Under the pieces are notes generated by a model. That model was not told the DNA's origin. It saw only the letters and a program-made list of their open reading frames with translations, and did not search any database. From positions 1 to 52,104 of the forward strand of contig JAMNXQ010000010.1 in assembly GCA_023653075.1 (NCBI GenBank): 52,104 bases of DNA, given 5' to 3'. Both the position numbers and the translations under genes were made by a program. This document shows, piece by piece, positions 8,745 to 16,622 of this stretch. Every line of letters begins with the position of its first letter. Positions within the stretch are counted from its first letter, which is position 1. The stretch is from Algoriphagus sp. GTDB taxonomy: Bacteria; Bacteroidota; Bacteroidia; Cytophagales; Cyclobacteriaceae.

Positions 8745-9790
8745 CAGTTCTTAATTTGAATAGTAGAACCATCCGACAAATAGGCACTTCCTGATACAAT
8801 GAGGCTCTGGTAGTTTTCCAATCCAGCGACCACCTGAATGGAAGTTGGAGTGATTTTACCCAATTGAACTTTTACTTTCTTCGCTTTTTGGCCATCGGCT
8901 ACAAAGACATAGCCGCTGTCTCCATTGGCATCCAGAACGGATTCAAATGGGACTTCCCAGCCTTTTAGGGTTTGGGAGGGCTGGATTCGAGCTTTTCCAA
9001 ACATCCCTGACGCCAAGGAAACATCCTTGACCGATTCGGGGCTAATTTCTACCCAATAGGTGCCTGTACTAGGATCTGCCAACTGACTTTTTCTCGATAC
9101 TTTGCCAGCTATCCAAGTAGCAGTTGCTGCAGGATTTAATTCAGCCTGGTCGCCAATTTGGATGGAATTCCATTGCTGGTCGCTTAGGGTAACCTTCAAG
9201 ATCCAAGCACCAGAAGCAGCACCATTAATTTGTAGAATGGGAGTTCCTGAGGCAACCAACTGCCCTGGGTTTACAAATTTTTTGAGTACAAATCCATTTT
9301 TGGTAGCTCGGATTTGGGATTGTGCTAAGTTGAAGTTGGCTGTACTTAACTGCTGTTCTGCGATATCTAGTGCTGTTTTTGAATTTTCAAACTGCTCAAG
9401 TGTAGCCACAGAGTCTGTGTAGAGGCGAGCAGCACGCTGATGATCTCGAAGCGTTTTATCGTAAGCGAGTTTGGATTGACGGACGCCCGCTTGAATCTCA
9501 GTCAAATCAAGACTTGCGACGATTTGTCCTGATTTTACAGCATCGCCTTCCTCCACCAATACTTTAGCGACAATACCACCAAGTTTAAAGGATAGCAGTG
9601 TTTCGTCCTTGGTGCTGAAGGATCCGCTTGCGGTAACTGCAGCAGTCATTGCTTTGGATTGCAGTGGAATAAGGCTGACTGGAATAGCCTCAACTGGTTT
9701 TTGGATGTTCGTCTCACTAGGTGTACTGCTGCTGCATCCCAAAATAAAAAAGAAAGAAATTACGGTTACTAGTGAATAGCGGTTATTCAT
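8744..9790 (-). CDS. RND efflux periplasmic adaptor (membrane fusion protein), lipoprotein
   Basis: A 348-residue membrane fusion protein linking the RND pump to the outer-membrane channel. The signal peptide ends in a lipobox (ILGC, Cys19), so the mature protein is probably lipid-anchored. It contains the two halves of the biotinyl-lipoyl-like domain (VAKVLVEEGDAVKSGQIVASLD and the later ATKNGFVLKKFVNPGQLVASG), split by a coiled-coil hairpin at roughly residues 95-150, then a beta-barrel domain and a membrane-proximal domain ending near SGSAYLSDGS. Spacing to tolC is 3 bases and to the RND gene minus 1, so the three proteins are almost certainly co-translated. Confidence 0.92.
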   Translation of the reverse strand: MNNRYSLVTVISFFFILGCSSSTPSETNIQKPVEAIPVSLIPLQSKAMTAAVTASGSFSTKDETLLSFKLGGIVAKVLVEEGDAVKSGQIVASLDLTEIQAGVRQSKLAYDKTLRDHQRAARLYTDSVATLEQFENSKTALDIAEQQLSTANFNLAQSQIRATKNGFVLKKFVNPGQLVASGTPILQINGAASGAWILKVTLSDQQWNSIQIGDQAELNPAATATWIAGKVSRKSQLADPSTGTYWVEISPESVKDVSLASGMFGKARIQPSQTLKGWEVPFESVLDANGDSGYVFVADGQKAKKVKVQLGKITPTSIQVVAGLENYQSLIVSGSAYLSDGSTIQIKN

Positions 9791-9793
9791 GGC

Positions 9794-11182
9794 TTAGTTG
9801 ATTTCGGTAGTGAGTTGACGTTCGAGCTGTGCTAGTGCCATCTGTAGTTTGTAGGTACTGATGTTTTTTTGAAGCGCAGCTTGTGTGTATTGGTTTCTTG
9901 CGTCTATAAATTCGAGTAAAGATTGGCTTCCATCCTTGAAGGCTCTGTCTACCAGGTTCAAGTAGGCTGTAGCCGATTCGAGTTTCTTCTCAGCCGATTG
10001 GAGTGCAGCGAGTAGGGTTTTTACCTCATTCCGTTGAAGTTGAAGGTTTAGGTTCAACTTCTGGTTCACCAATTCCTTTTGTCGTTGCACAGCTTGTAAG
10101 CCCAGCAGATTCCGTTGGATTTGGTTTTGATTTCTTCCTCCTTGAAAAACAGGCACGCTGAAGTTTAATCCCCACATTAAGTACCTGGATTGCGTATCAA
10201 AGCTCCAGTTAAAGCCCTGTGATCCCAGATCTGCGTAGGTAGAAAGCTTGGGGATCCAATAGTTTTTTCCTGATTTAAGCACCGTTTCTTGAATTTTCTC
10301 CATGCTTTGCATCGCGCTAAGTTCTGGATTTAGTGCATTTAGCTCCTCAAGAAGCAATTGATCCAAGCGACTGATATCGAGGGGTATTTCTTCAAAAGTA
10401 ACCGGTTGATCAAGGGGTCGATTGACTAAAAAGTTGAGGTATTGAGCGGCGTTGTTGGTTTTTAACTCTGCCTCAGTTACTAGGGATTTTACTTGTTCGA
10501 GTTCGCTTTCCGCACGCAATACCGCCGCTGGAAGTCTTTTTCCATTGTCAACAAGGGATCTGGTATCCTTTAGGTTTTGGGCGACGAGTTGTAAGGTGTT
10601 TTTTAAGATCGCAATGGAGCTATGTGCAGCGCAGAAATTGAAGTAGGCTACTCGAATGTCCTGAATGAGAGTGGCACGGTAGATTTCAACTTGGTAGCTA
10701 GTCCAATTGACTTGTTCTTTTCGCATTTGTTGTTGGTAAATCAAATCTGTATTGAGTAGGGGAAGGGTCGTACGAAAGCGGGTATCGTAAAAGTTGTCAG
10801 GGAGTAATTGCTCCGAGACGTTTTCGATTTGAGGGAAACTGTTGGAAGCGGTTAGCTTATTCAAAGTAGCATAAACGGGGTTGAGCAAGTCTCCAACAGG
10901 GAATGCAATGGTTCTACCTCCTTCGGCTAGTGTATAACTTGCTCCAAAATCTACAGTTGGGAGGAAATAACTTTTTGCGTCTTTCAGTGCCAATAGGCTT
11001 TGTTCCAGGCTTGTATTTTTCTCTTGCAGCACGAGGTTGTTTGCCAATCCCTCTCTGATGTAGGTATCCAAAACTTGTTGTGCCTGAATTGGCTTTGTTT
11101 GTAGGCCGATCAATAGGATGAATCCTTGAATAAGGATTCGAATGGACCTACTCAATTTTGTTATCATAAACATACTTTTCAT
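9794..11182 (-). CDS. TolC-family outer membrane efflux channel
   Basis: A 462-residue TolC/OprM-type protein forming the outer-membrane exit duct of the pump. It has an N-terminal hydrophobic signal (around residues 12-34, ending near QAQ), then the duplicated pattern of long amphipathic helices interrupted by short strands; PTVDFGASYTLAEGG and IPKLSTYADLGSQGFNW are the two strand regions. The start ATG at 11182 overlaps the tetR stop in an ATGA arrangement, favouring it over the internal ATGs a few codons later. The protein is encoded between its regulator and its adaptor, as in many Bacteroidota efflux operons. Confidence 0.9.
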   Translation of the reverse strand: MKSMFMITKLSRSIRILIQGFILLIGLQTKPIQAQQVLDTYIREGLANNLVLQEKNTSLEQSLLALKDAKSYFLPTVDFGASYTLAEGGRTIAFPVGDLLNPVYATLNKLTASNSFPQIENVSEQLLPDNFYDTRFRTTLPLLNTDLIYQQQMRKEQVNWTSYQVEIYRATLIQDIRVAYFNFCAAHSSIAILKNTLQLVAQNLKDTRSLVDNGKRLPAAVLRAESELEQVKSLVTEAELKTNNAAQYLNFLVNRPLDQPVTFEEIPLDISRLDQLLLEELNALNPELSAMQSMEKIQETVLKSGKNYWIPKLSTYADLGSQGFNWSFDTQSRYLMWGLNFSVPVFQGGRNQNQIQRNLLGLQAVQRQKELVNQKLNLNLQLQRNEVKTLLAALQSAEKKLESATAYLNLVDRAFKDGSQSLLEFIDARNQYTQAALQKNISTYKLQMALAQLERQLTTEIN

Positions 11183-11802
11183 AGGGAAAGTCTATCAAGA
11201 ATGGTGAAAAATTCACTTAGGCCGTCCTTGACGATGGTGTCTTGGCGTTGAGCCAATACAACCTCGCAGCGTCGGCGAATGTGTAAGGAAACCATGCCAT
11301 GTACGGTAGACCAAACTAGAAATGAGAGGGCTTCCTCTTCATGTCCACGGAAGTGTCCTGCCTGTATACATTCTTGGATCGTAGCTCGAAGGAAATTGAA
11401 GGTTCCAAAGCCTTCTTTCCATTGCTCATCATTGGAATTGTAAACATGGTCCATGGGCGCTTCTTTAATAAACATCAAGTCGTACATGTCCGGATTTTCG
11501 AGTGCAAAGTCCACATAGATAGCGCCCATTCTTTTTAACCGCTCCATTGGATTGGATACTTTGGCCAGTACTTCCATGCGGCTCATCAATTGCTGAAAGC
11601 CTCCCTGGTGAAGCGAATGAAAGATTTCGTTTTTGTCCTTGAAGTAGTGGTAGATGCTTCCCGGACTGTATTCAATCAAGTCGGCAATGTTTCGAATAGA
11701 GGTTTTTTCGACTCCTTTTTCGAGAAAAAGGGTCTTAGCCGCAATTAGGATGCGTTCGCGTAATTCCTCCTTATCTCGTTCTTTTCGTTCAGCGATACCC
11801 AT
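11179..11802 (-). CDS. TetR/AcrR-family transcriptional regulator of the efflux operon
   Basis: A 207-residue TetR-family repressor. The N-terminal helix-turn-helix is typical: RILIAAKTLFLEKGVEKTSI, RNIADLIEYSPGSIYHYFKDK (about residues 15-65). The C-terminal ligand-binding domain is helical and includes an LVWSTVHGMVSLH helix often seen in the TetR C-terminal (WHG-like) group. It is the first gene of the efflux operon and overlaps tolC by ATGA, so it probably represses its own operon. A candidate operator lies in its promoter at 11830-11842. The inducer is unknown. Confidence 0.9.
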   Translation of the reverse strand: MGIAERKERDKEELRERILIAAKTLFLEKGVEKTSIRNIADLIEYSPGSIYHYFKDKNEIFHSLHQGGFQQLMSRMEVLAKVSNPMERLKRMGAIYVDFALENPDMYDLMFIKEAPMDHVYNSNDEQWKEGFGTFNFLRATIQECIQAGHFRGHEEEALSFLVWSTVHGMVSLHIRRRCEVVLAQRQDTIVKDGLSEFFTILDRLSL

Positions 11803-11819
11803 GGTGTAATTTGAATGGT

Positions 11820-11842
11820 CAAAAATAAATGAACACTGTTTA
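11820..11842 (-). promoter_or_regulatory. Candidate promoter -7 box with overlapping TetR operator
   Basis: On the minus strand TATTTTTG (11827-11820) is a perfect TAnnTTTG -7 box, 18 bases before the tetR ATG. Immediately upstream, TGAACACTGTTTA (11830-11842, written on the plus strand) is a 13-base palindrome centred on C11836 with one mismatched pair. It would sit in the promoter spacer, where a bound TetR dimer would block RNA polymerase. The -33 region is AT-rich without a clear TTG. Confidence 0.45.
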
Positions 11843-11888
11843 AAATAAAAAAATATTAAGTTATTTTTTGATAGGACTAGGTAGGACT

Positions 11889-11918
11889 AAAAAAAAAGCT
11901 CGACAAAATCGAGCTTTT
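11889..11918 (-). terminator. Rho-independent terminator after the NSS transporter operon
   Basis: Read on the minus strand, AAAAGCTCGA (11918-11909) pairs with TCGAGCTTTT (11903-11894) over a TTTTG loop and is followed by a further T-run to 11889. It lies 38 bases downstream of the 36-codon gene's stop, which supports that small gene being part of the transcript. Confidence 0.85.
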
Positions 11919-11955
11919 AGTACCTGAAAGGATTCCTGATGTACAGGTACCCGCA

Positions 11956-12066
11956 TTATTTCTCTTCCGTATTCGGTTTTTTCAATACCAAATAGAAGCA
12001 ATACAGCGTAACGGATACGATTAGTCCTTGTGCTAGGAGCGATAAAATTAGCGCAGAAGTGTTCAT
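11956..12066 (-). CDS. 36-residue membrane protein, MetS-like small subunit of the NSS transporter
   Basis: The minus strand from the ATG at 12066 reads MNTSALILSLLAQGLIVSV and continues TLYCFYLVLKKPNTEEK to a TAA at 11956. It is 36 residues: a short outside tail, one hydrophobic span (about residues 5-28) and a charged inside tail. The ATG overlaps the transporter stop (ATGA), and a terminator follows. This arrangement matches the MetS-type small subunits (methionine/alanine importer small subunit family) that accompany NSS transporters such as Corynebacterium MetP. I infer it binds the transporter and is needed for its activity or stability. The family match is by size, topology and position, not by alignment. 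A longer 83-codon frame on this strand overlaps it but has no such features. Confidence 0.75.
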   Translation of the reverse strand: MNTSALILSLLAQGLIVSVTLYCFYLVLKKPNTEEK

Positions 12067-13712
12067 TGGATGGATTGTTTTCGTTTAACAGTGGAGTACC
12101 ATACGATCCCACAAATGCCTAAAAATAAGAGGAGCAACTGGATTCTGGCCCAGCCTGAATACCTCATTTTTTCTTCCAAAGCGGCAGTATTTTCCGGGTT
12201 GGCGAGAATTTGTGCTTCCAAATCAGCAAAGGTGATTTTAGCAATGAGGGAGCTTGTATCTAGTGGCCATCCTCCTCCTGCAAAGAGATTGCTGAAGGCA
12301 GCTACCCAATCGTTACCCGCAGGGGTAATCAAGGCGCCCAAGAATACAATACTTAGTAATACCGGAGTGACATAGGTCATGATCACCTTGTAGACCGATG
12401 GAATGCGGATGTCAGCACCTCGGGTAATTTCTTCCCATCCTTTTTTCATACCAAATATGTAGGTGAATAGGATGGTCTCAAGTAAAGCAAAAATTACCAA
12501 GCTGACCGTACCTCCCCAATAATCGTATTCGTCAAAGTATCCATACTGGTAAAAAAGAACGGTAGGTAAACCCATGGCCAAGGCAACTAGTCCAAAAGAA
12601 ACAGCTCCCTTTACCTTGCCCCAACCAAATTCATCCTGCATAAAGCCCATCCAAGGGGTACCCATGGCCAGGGAAGAAGTAATACCTGCAAAGAACAACA
12701 GTCCAAACCAACAAACTCCAGCAAATGCACTAATCAGTGGGCCCCATTGCTGAAATAAGTAGGGCATCGTCTGAAAGGCCATGCCAAAACCAGCATTTTG
12801 CAATACCCAATCCAATCCTAAAAATCCAGCTGCGATCGGGATCACAATGGCACTTCCGAGGATCACTTCTACAAATTCGTTGGTAAATCCGGCAGTAACT
12901 GAGTTGAGTGCGATGTCCTCATTTTCCTTGAGGTAAGAGGCATAGCACTGAATGGAACCCATACCAACGGACAGGGTGAAGAAGATTTGTCCAGCAGCAG
13001 CTAGCCAAACTTTAGGATCTGCAAGGGAGCTGTATTGAGGGGTCCACAAGAAGTTAATTCCATCCCATGCATTTGCATCCGGGAATTCTGCTGAGGCAAA
13101 GTCGCTGCCCATCGTCCATCCACGAACGGCCAAAATGATGCCAAAGAGAATTAATAAAGGCATGCCTATTTTGGCTACCTTTTCAATTCCTCCAAGTCCA
13201 GTAGAGAGGATGTATACATTCACTCCTAAAACCAAAATGTAGGCAATAACAGGAAATAATGGGATTCCAAAATCCGACCCAGAAAGCTGTACGTATTGGT
13301 CAAAAAATAAGCTCACTGCTTCCTTGCTCATTCCAGTAAAGGTTCCGATGACACTGTGCACCACGTACACAAAGGTCCAGGATTCAATGTAGGTGTAGTA
13401 GGCAACTACGGCGATGTTGGTAAAAATACCGAACACCCCAATGTACTTCCAGTACCATTTCTTACTCAAAGAGTCCAGGATGTAAGGGGTACTGTGGTTG
13501 CCCAATTTACCTCCAAATCTACCCATACTCCATTCCGTAAATAGCAAGGGTATACCCATCAATAGGAAGCAAATGATGTAAGGTAGAATAAATGCCCCAC
13601 CTCCATTTTGAACTGCCTGAACTGGAAACCTGAGGAAGTTACCAAGACCAACAGCATTTCCTGCCATGGCCAAAATGAGCCCAATACGCGAGCCCCAAGC
13701 CTCTTTTTTCAT
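12063..13712 (-). CDS. Sodium-dependent transporter, neurotransmitter:sodium symporter (NSS) family
   Basis: A 549-residue LeuT-fold Na+ symporter of the inner membrane. The TM1 signature GNAVGLGNFLRFPVQAVQNG and the following GGGAFILPY are diagnostic; about 12 hydrophobic spans follow. NSS proteins import amino acids or amines with Na+ (and sometimes Cl-). The substrate is not readable here, but the small MetS-like partner downstream suggests an amino acid. The ATG at 13712 (MKKEAWGSR) gives the family N-terminus; the frame stays open to 13784 without support. The two aligned blocks WAAAGQIFFTLSVGMG-like and SLAMGTPWMGF correspond to the TM6 and TM8 ion-site regions. Confidence 0.92.
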   Translation of the reverse strand: MKKEAWGSRIGLILAMAGNAVGLGNFLRFPVQAVQNGGGAFILPYIICFLLMGIPLLFTEWSMGRFGGKLGNHSTPYILDSLSKKWYWKYIGVFGIFTNIAVVAYYTYIESWTFVYVVHSVIGTFTGMSKEAVSLFFDQYVQLSGSDFGIPLFPVIAYILVLGVNVYILSTGLGGIEKVAKIGMPLLILFGIILAVRGWTMGSDFASAEFPDANAWDGINFLWTPQYSSLADPKVWLAAAGQIFFTLSVGMGSIQCYASYLKENEDIALNSVTAGFTNEFVEVILGSAIVIPIAAGFLGLDWVLQNAGFGMAFQTMPYLFQQWGPLISAFAGVCWFGLLFFAGITSSLAMGTPWMGFMQDEFGWGKVKGAVSFGLVALAMGLPTVLFYQYGYFDEYDYWGGTVSLVIFALLETILFTYIFGMKKGWEEITRGADIRIPSVYKVIMTYVTPVLLSIVFLGALITPAGNDWVAAFSNLFAGGGWPLDTSSLIAKITFADLEAQILANPENTAALEEKMRYSGWARIQLLLLFLGICGIVWYSTVKRKQSIQ

Positions 13713-13841
13713 AAATAATAGTCGTTTATTGAAGAAAACCCATCCATTTAGATTTTCAAGGTTGATAATATCTTGTAAAAACAAGCAATTTTACTTCTCT
13801 TGAAGCAAGAATGTCTTGTTCCTAACAATTTGTTCACATTT

Positions 13842-13872
13842 CAAGGATACTACTTTTTTTCAGACCCACCAA
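13842..13872 (-). promoter_or_regulatory. Candidate promoter for the NSS transporter operon
   Basis: On the minus strand TTG (13872-13870) is followed after 20 bases by TATCCTTG (13849-13842), one mismatch from TAnnTTTG. The leader would be about 120 bases. It is the best promoter match in the 326-base gene-free stretch 13713-14038. The rest of that stretch is AT-rich and I see no other gene or strong hairpin in it. Confidence 0.4.
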
Positions 13873-14038
13873 CTAAAATTCAAGGTGCTCTGTAAAAAGG
13901 ACAATCCTTGGGAGGATGAATTTTTTGGAAGATTTGTTTTTTTAGTTTTGTAACTAATTGGATGAGTTGTATTTAGTTAAGAGGGTAAGCCGTCCGCTTG
14001 GTGAATTTAGGTCTTTTCAAACTGGTTTTAACAATTCA

Positions 14039-15562
14039 TTAGTTTCCCCCCTTTTTTTTCAAGGAGGGCTTCGAAGATTCTTGTAAATCCAAAATCTCTA
14101 CCTTATCCAGTCCTTGGATGAGTTCGATTTTTTTCCAAGGTGAACTAGGGAAAAGGAGGGAGGTCAAGACCAATTCCCCTTCATTTACAAACACTTCAAT
14201 TGAAGAAGCATCCAAGAAGATGCGTACCGATTCTGCCTTCCAAGACATGGGCGCAGAATGTGCTGCTGCAAAATCTCGATTGAAGTTGGCCTTGCCCGCC
14301 TTTCTTCGATCTACGGTCACCAAGCCTATTTCTTTGTTTATCACCACCTTTTCTCCCAATTCATTGGAAAGGAGCAAGGAGAAGCCATCGTCTCCACTAA
14401 CTTCCGCCCTTATCTCAACCGCAGCACTCGGAAGCAAAGATTCCTTTCCCGATACGCGGTAAGAAGTGCTTTTCATCGATGTCAATTCTTTTGCAGGAGC
14501 AGATTGCAGCAAAAGTGTTCCATCCACATCAAAAAGACTGATTTCTCGTGGCAAAGTAGTTGCAGATCGCCAAGTCTTCGTGGGAACCACCTGTGCATAG
14601 TCCCAGTTGCTCATCCAACCAATCCAGAGGATTCGGTTTTGCTCTTGGGGAAGGTTGGCCCAGGTGACCCCAGCATAATTGTCCGGCCCATAATCCAACC
14701 AACGAATCATCGTATCGTCTGGAATAAATGCACCCTGCTTGAAGTCTCCGATGAAGTATTGAGTAGCCGAACCTTTTTGAGGGCCTCCAGGATTCATACT
14801 GACTAATAATACCCATTTTTGATTTCCATCCGGGGCCTTCATGGAAAGTAATTCTGGACACTCCCAAACGCCTCCGTGTGCTCCCACACTCTGTCCAAAT
14901 TCACCTAAGAAAGTCCATTCTTTCAGGTTGGCGGACCCGTAAAAATGGACACGATCTTTTGCGGCTAGCGTCATCACCCAAGTTGATTTTCCATCTGCCT
15001 GGCTGACTTGGGAGATTTTGGGATCGCGAAAGTCTCGAATTCCTGGATTCTTAAGCACGGGGTTTCCCTCATACTTTTGCCAAGTCTGCCCTTTGTCTAG
15101 GGAAAAGGCAAGGCCCTGCGTTTGAAAACCGATCTTCCTGGCTTTTTCTCCTTTGGGATCGTGGTAAGTAAATAGTGCCACCAATGGAGGTATTGCTGTA
15201 GTTCCAAGCCCCGAGGTATTCTCGGCATCATACACGGCACTGCCTGAAAAGATGTATCCGAGGCTATCGGGAAACAAGGCTATGGGCAATTCCTCCCAGT
15301 GAACCAAGTCCTTGGAAACCGCATGGCCCCAATGCATGGGTCCCCAAACCGTGGTATCTGGGTAATGCTGGAAAAATAAATGATATTCTCCATCTACGTA
15401 CACCAGTCCATTGGGATCATTCATCCATCCTTTGGCAGGGGAGAAATGATAGGCAGGCCGATATTGCTCTAAGATGTTTGGCATAAATTTTACTTCCTGC
15501 TGCCTGCAACCGTAGGCTAGTAGACTTGTTAAAACTAGAACGCAAAAGTTTTTGATTTTCAT
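14039..15562 (-). CDS. GH32 beta-fructosidase (levanase/inulinase/invertase-like) lipoprotein
   Basis: A 507-residue glycoside hydrolase family 32 enzyme that releases fructose from sucrose, inulin or levan. The three catalytic acids lie in their usual motifs: Asp49 in WMNDPNG (nucleophile), the RDPKI motif near residue 180 (transition-state stabiliser), and the Glu of WECPEL near residue 235 (acid/base). A C-terminal beta-sandwich follows, including SSIEVFVNEGE. The signal peptide has a lipobox ending in Cys19 (LAYGC), so the enzyme is probably anchored on the periplasmic or outer surface. An extracellular lipoprotein GH32 suggests an exo-acting fructanase rather than cytosolic sucrose-6-phosphate hydrolase. 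No SusC/SusD pair, fructokinase or fructose transporter is adjacent. The -7 box TATTTTTG (15589-15582) lies 20 bases before the start. Confidence 0.92.
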   Translation of the reverse strand: MKIKNFCVLVLTSLLAYGCRQQEVKFMPNILEQYRPAYHFSPAKGWMNDPNGLVYVDGEYHLFFQHYPDTTVWGPMHWGHAVSKDLVHWEELPIALFPDSLGYIFSGSAVYDAENTSGLGTTAIPPLVALFTYHDPKGEKARKIGFQTQGLAFSLDKGQTWQKYEGNPVLKNPGIRDFRDPKISQVSQADGKSTWVMTLAAKDRVHFYGSANLKEWTFLGEFGQSVGAHGGVWECPELLSMKAPDGNQKWVLLVSMNPGGPQKGSATQYFIGDFKQGAFIPDDTMIRWLDYGPDNYAGVTWANLPQEQNRILWIGWMSNWDYAQVVPTKTWRSATTLPREISLFDVDGTLLLQSAPAKELTSMKSTSYRVSGKESLLPSAAVEIRAEVSGDDGFSLLLSNELGEKVVINKEIGLVTVDRRKAGKANFNRDFAAAHSAPMSWKAESVRIFLDASSIEVFVNEGELVLTSLLFPSSPWKKIELIQGLDKVEILDLQESSKPSLKKKGGN

Positions 15563-15581
15563 GGGATGCAGGATTAGAAAT

Positions 15582-15589
15582 CAAAAATA
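15582..15589 (-). promoter_or_regulatory. -7 promoter box for the GH32 gene
   Basis: On the minus strand TATTTTTG is a perfect TAnnTTTG match 20 bases upstream of the GH32 ATG. No TTG is found at the normal -33 distance, as might be expected of an activator-dependent promoter. Confidence 0.4.
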
Positions 15590-15599
15590 TCCTTTATCC

Positions 15600-15647
15600 T
15601 CGATTCTATTCGATTTTGATTCATCTTTTCTACTACACTAGAATCGA
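15600..15647. repeat. 9-bp inverted repeat between the GH32 and rfbA genes
   Basis: TCGATTCTA (15600-15608) and TAGAATCGA (15639-15647) are exact reverse complements. A second overlapping pair, ATTCGATT at about 15609 and AATCGAAT at about 15642, shares the right arm. The repeat lies just upstream of the GH32 -7 box and could be a binding site for a regulator. Confidence 0.35.
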
Positions 15648-15692
15648 ATCCTTACTTCATAAAATATTCTTTTTTTAATCTTTAAGGGGTAG

Positions 15693-15700
15693 TACCTTTG
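15693..15700 (+). promoter_or_regulatory. -7 promoter box for rfbA
   Basis: TACCTTTG is a perfect TAnnTTTG match, 22 bases before the rfbA ATG. The -33 region is a T-run rather than TTG. Confidence 0.45.
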
Positions 15701-15722
15701 GACTTTAACTTACTATTTTTCT

Positions 15723-16583
15723 ATGAAAGGAATCATTTTAGCAGGGGGCTCAGGAACACGTTTGTATCCCCTTACCATTGCAGTCAGTAAGCAACTCATG
15801 CCAGTTTACGACAAACCGATGATTTATTATCCCCTATCTGTCTTGATGATGGCAGGAATACAGGAAATTTTAATCATTACTACCCCCGAAGATTCTGCAG
15901 CATTTCAAAGGCTGTTGGGCGATGGCTCGCATGTGGGTTGCCAGATTAGCTATGCGGTTCAGCCTAGTCCAGATGGTCTGGCTCAAGCTTTTATCATTGG
16001 GGAGGAGTTTATCGGAAAGGATAAAGTAGCCTTGGTTCTTGGAGATAACATTTTTTACGGTTCAGGCTTGCACAAGACCCTACAGGCAAATACAGATCCG
16101 GTTGGAGGAGTGGTTTTTGCCTATCACGTCACTGATCCGGAGCGTTATGGGGTCGTGGAGTTTGATGCCAATCAAAAAGCTATCTCCATTGAAGAAAAAC
16201 CGGCTCAGCCTAAATCTAATTATGCCGTACCTGGTTTGTATTTCTACGACAATCAGGTGGTTGAAATCGCCAAAAATATCAAGCCCAGCATGCGAGGGGA
16301 ATTGGAGATTACTGATATCAACAATGAATACCTTAAAAAAGGCCAACTTCAAGTAGCGATTCTTAATAGAGGGACGGCTTGGTTGGATACGGGTACCCAC
16401 CAGTCCTTGCTTCAAGCAGCCCAGTTTGTGGAAGTGATTGAAGAGCGTCAAGGACTGAAAATCGGCTGTATCGAAGAGATTGCTTACCGTAATGGATTTA
16501 TTGGCAAGGAAAAGTTGCTGGAAGCAGCAGCTAAACTTGGGAAAAGCGGTTATGGTGCCTATTTACGACGCATAGTTAATTAA
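15723..16583 (+). CDS. rfbA: Glucose-1-phosphate thymidylyltransferase
   Basis: A 286-residue enzyme that joins dTTP and glucose-1-phosphate to give dTDP-glucose, the first step to dTDP-rhamnose and related sugars for surface polysaccharide. The nucleotide-binding loop [11 protein letters not shown] is at residues 8-18, followed by [17 protein letters not shown]. The later SIEEKP and [14 protein letters not shown] motifs are typical of RmlA/RfbA, and the length is normal. No rfbB, rfbC or rfbD gene is adjacent, so it stands alone here between a GH32 gene and corA, with its own promoter and terminator. Confidence 0.95.
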   Translation: MKGIILAGGSGTRLYPLTIAVSKQLMPVYDKPMIYYPLSVLMMAGIQEILIITTPEDSAAFQRLLGDGSHVGCQISYAVQPSPDGLAQAFIIGEEFIGKDKVALVLGDNIFYGSGLHKTLQANTDPVGGVVFAYHVTDPERYGVVEFDANQKAISIEEKPAQPKSNYAVPGLYFYDNQVVEIAKNIKPSMRGELEITDINNEYLKKGQLQVAILNRGTAWLDTGTHQSLLQAAQFVEVIEERQGLKIGCIEEIAYRNGFIGKEKLLEAAAKLGKSGYGAYLRRIVN

Positions 16584-16593
16584 GCCCTAAAAG

Positions 16594-16615
16594 AACCTCC
16601 GAAGGGAGGTTTTTT
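16594..16615. terminator. Bidirectional terminator between rfbA and corA
   Basis: AACCTCC (from 16594) pairs with GGAGGTT (from 16605) across GAAG, flanked by A-rich and T-rich runs. An outer AGCCC/GGGGCT pairing can extend the stem. It sits between two convergent genes and can serve both. Confidence 0.85.
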
Positions 16616-16622
16616 GGGGCTA

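Noticed and set aside
11861..12112. 83-codon minus-strand frame after the NSS transporter
   Set aside because: It overlaps both the transporter 3' end and the 36-codon gene in another frame, crosses the terminator, and its product has no recognisable features.
13943..13950. Perfect plus-strand -7 box TAGTTTTG in the gap 13713-14038
   Set aside because: No gene on the plus strand follows it (only the opposite-strand GH32 3' end), and there is no -33 TTG at the right distance; probably chance in AT-rich sequence.
14258..14806. 182-codon plus-strand frame opposite the GH32 gene
   Set aside because: It is antisense to a well-supported enzyme with catalytic motifs intact; the translation is rich in Cys, Arg and Ser as expected of a shadow frame.
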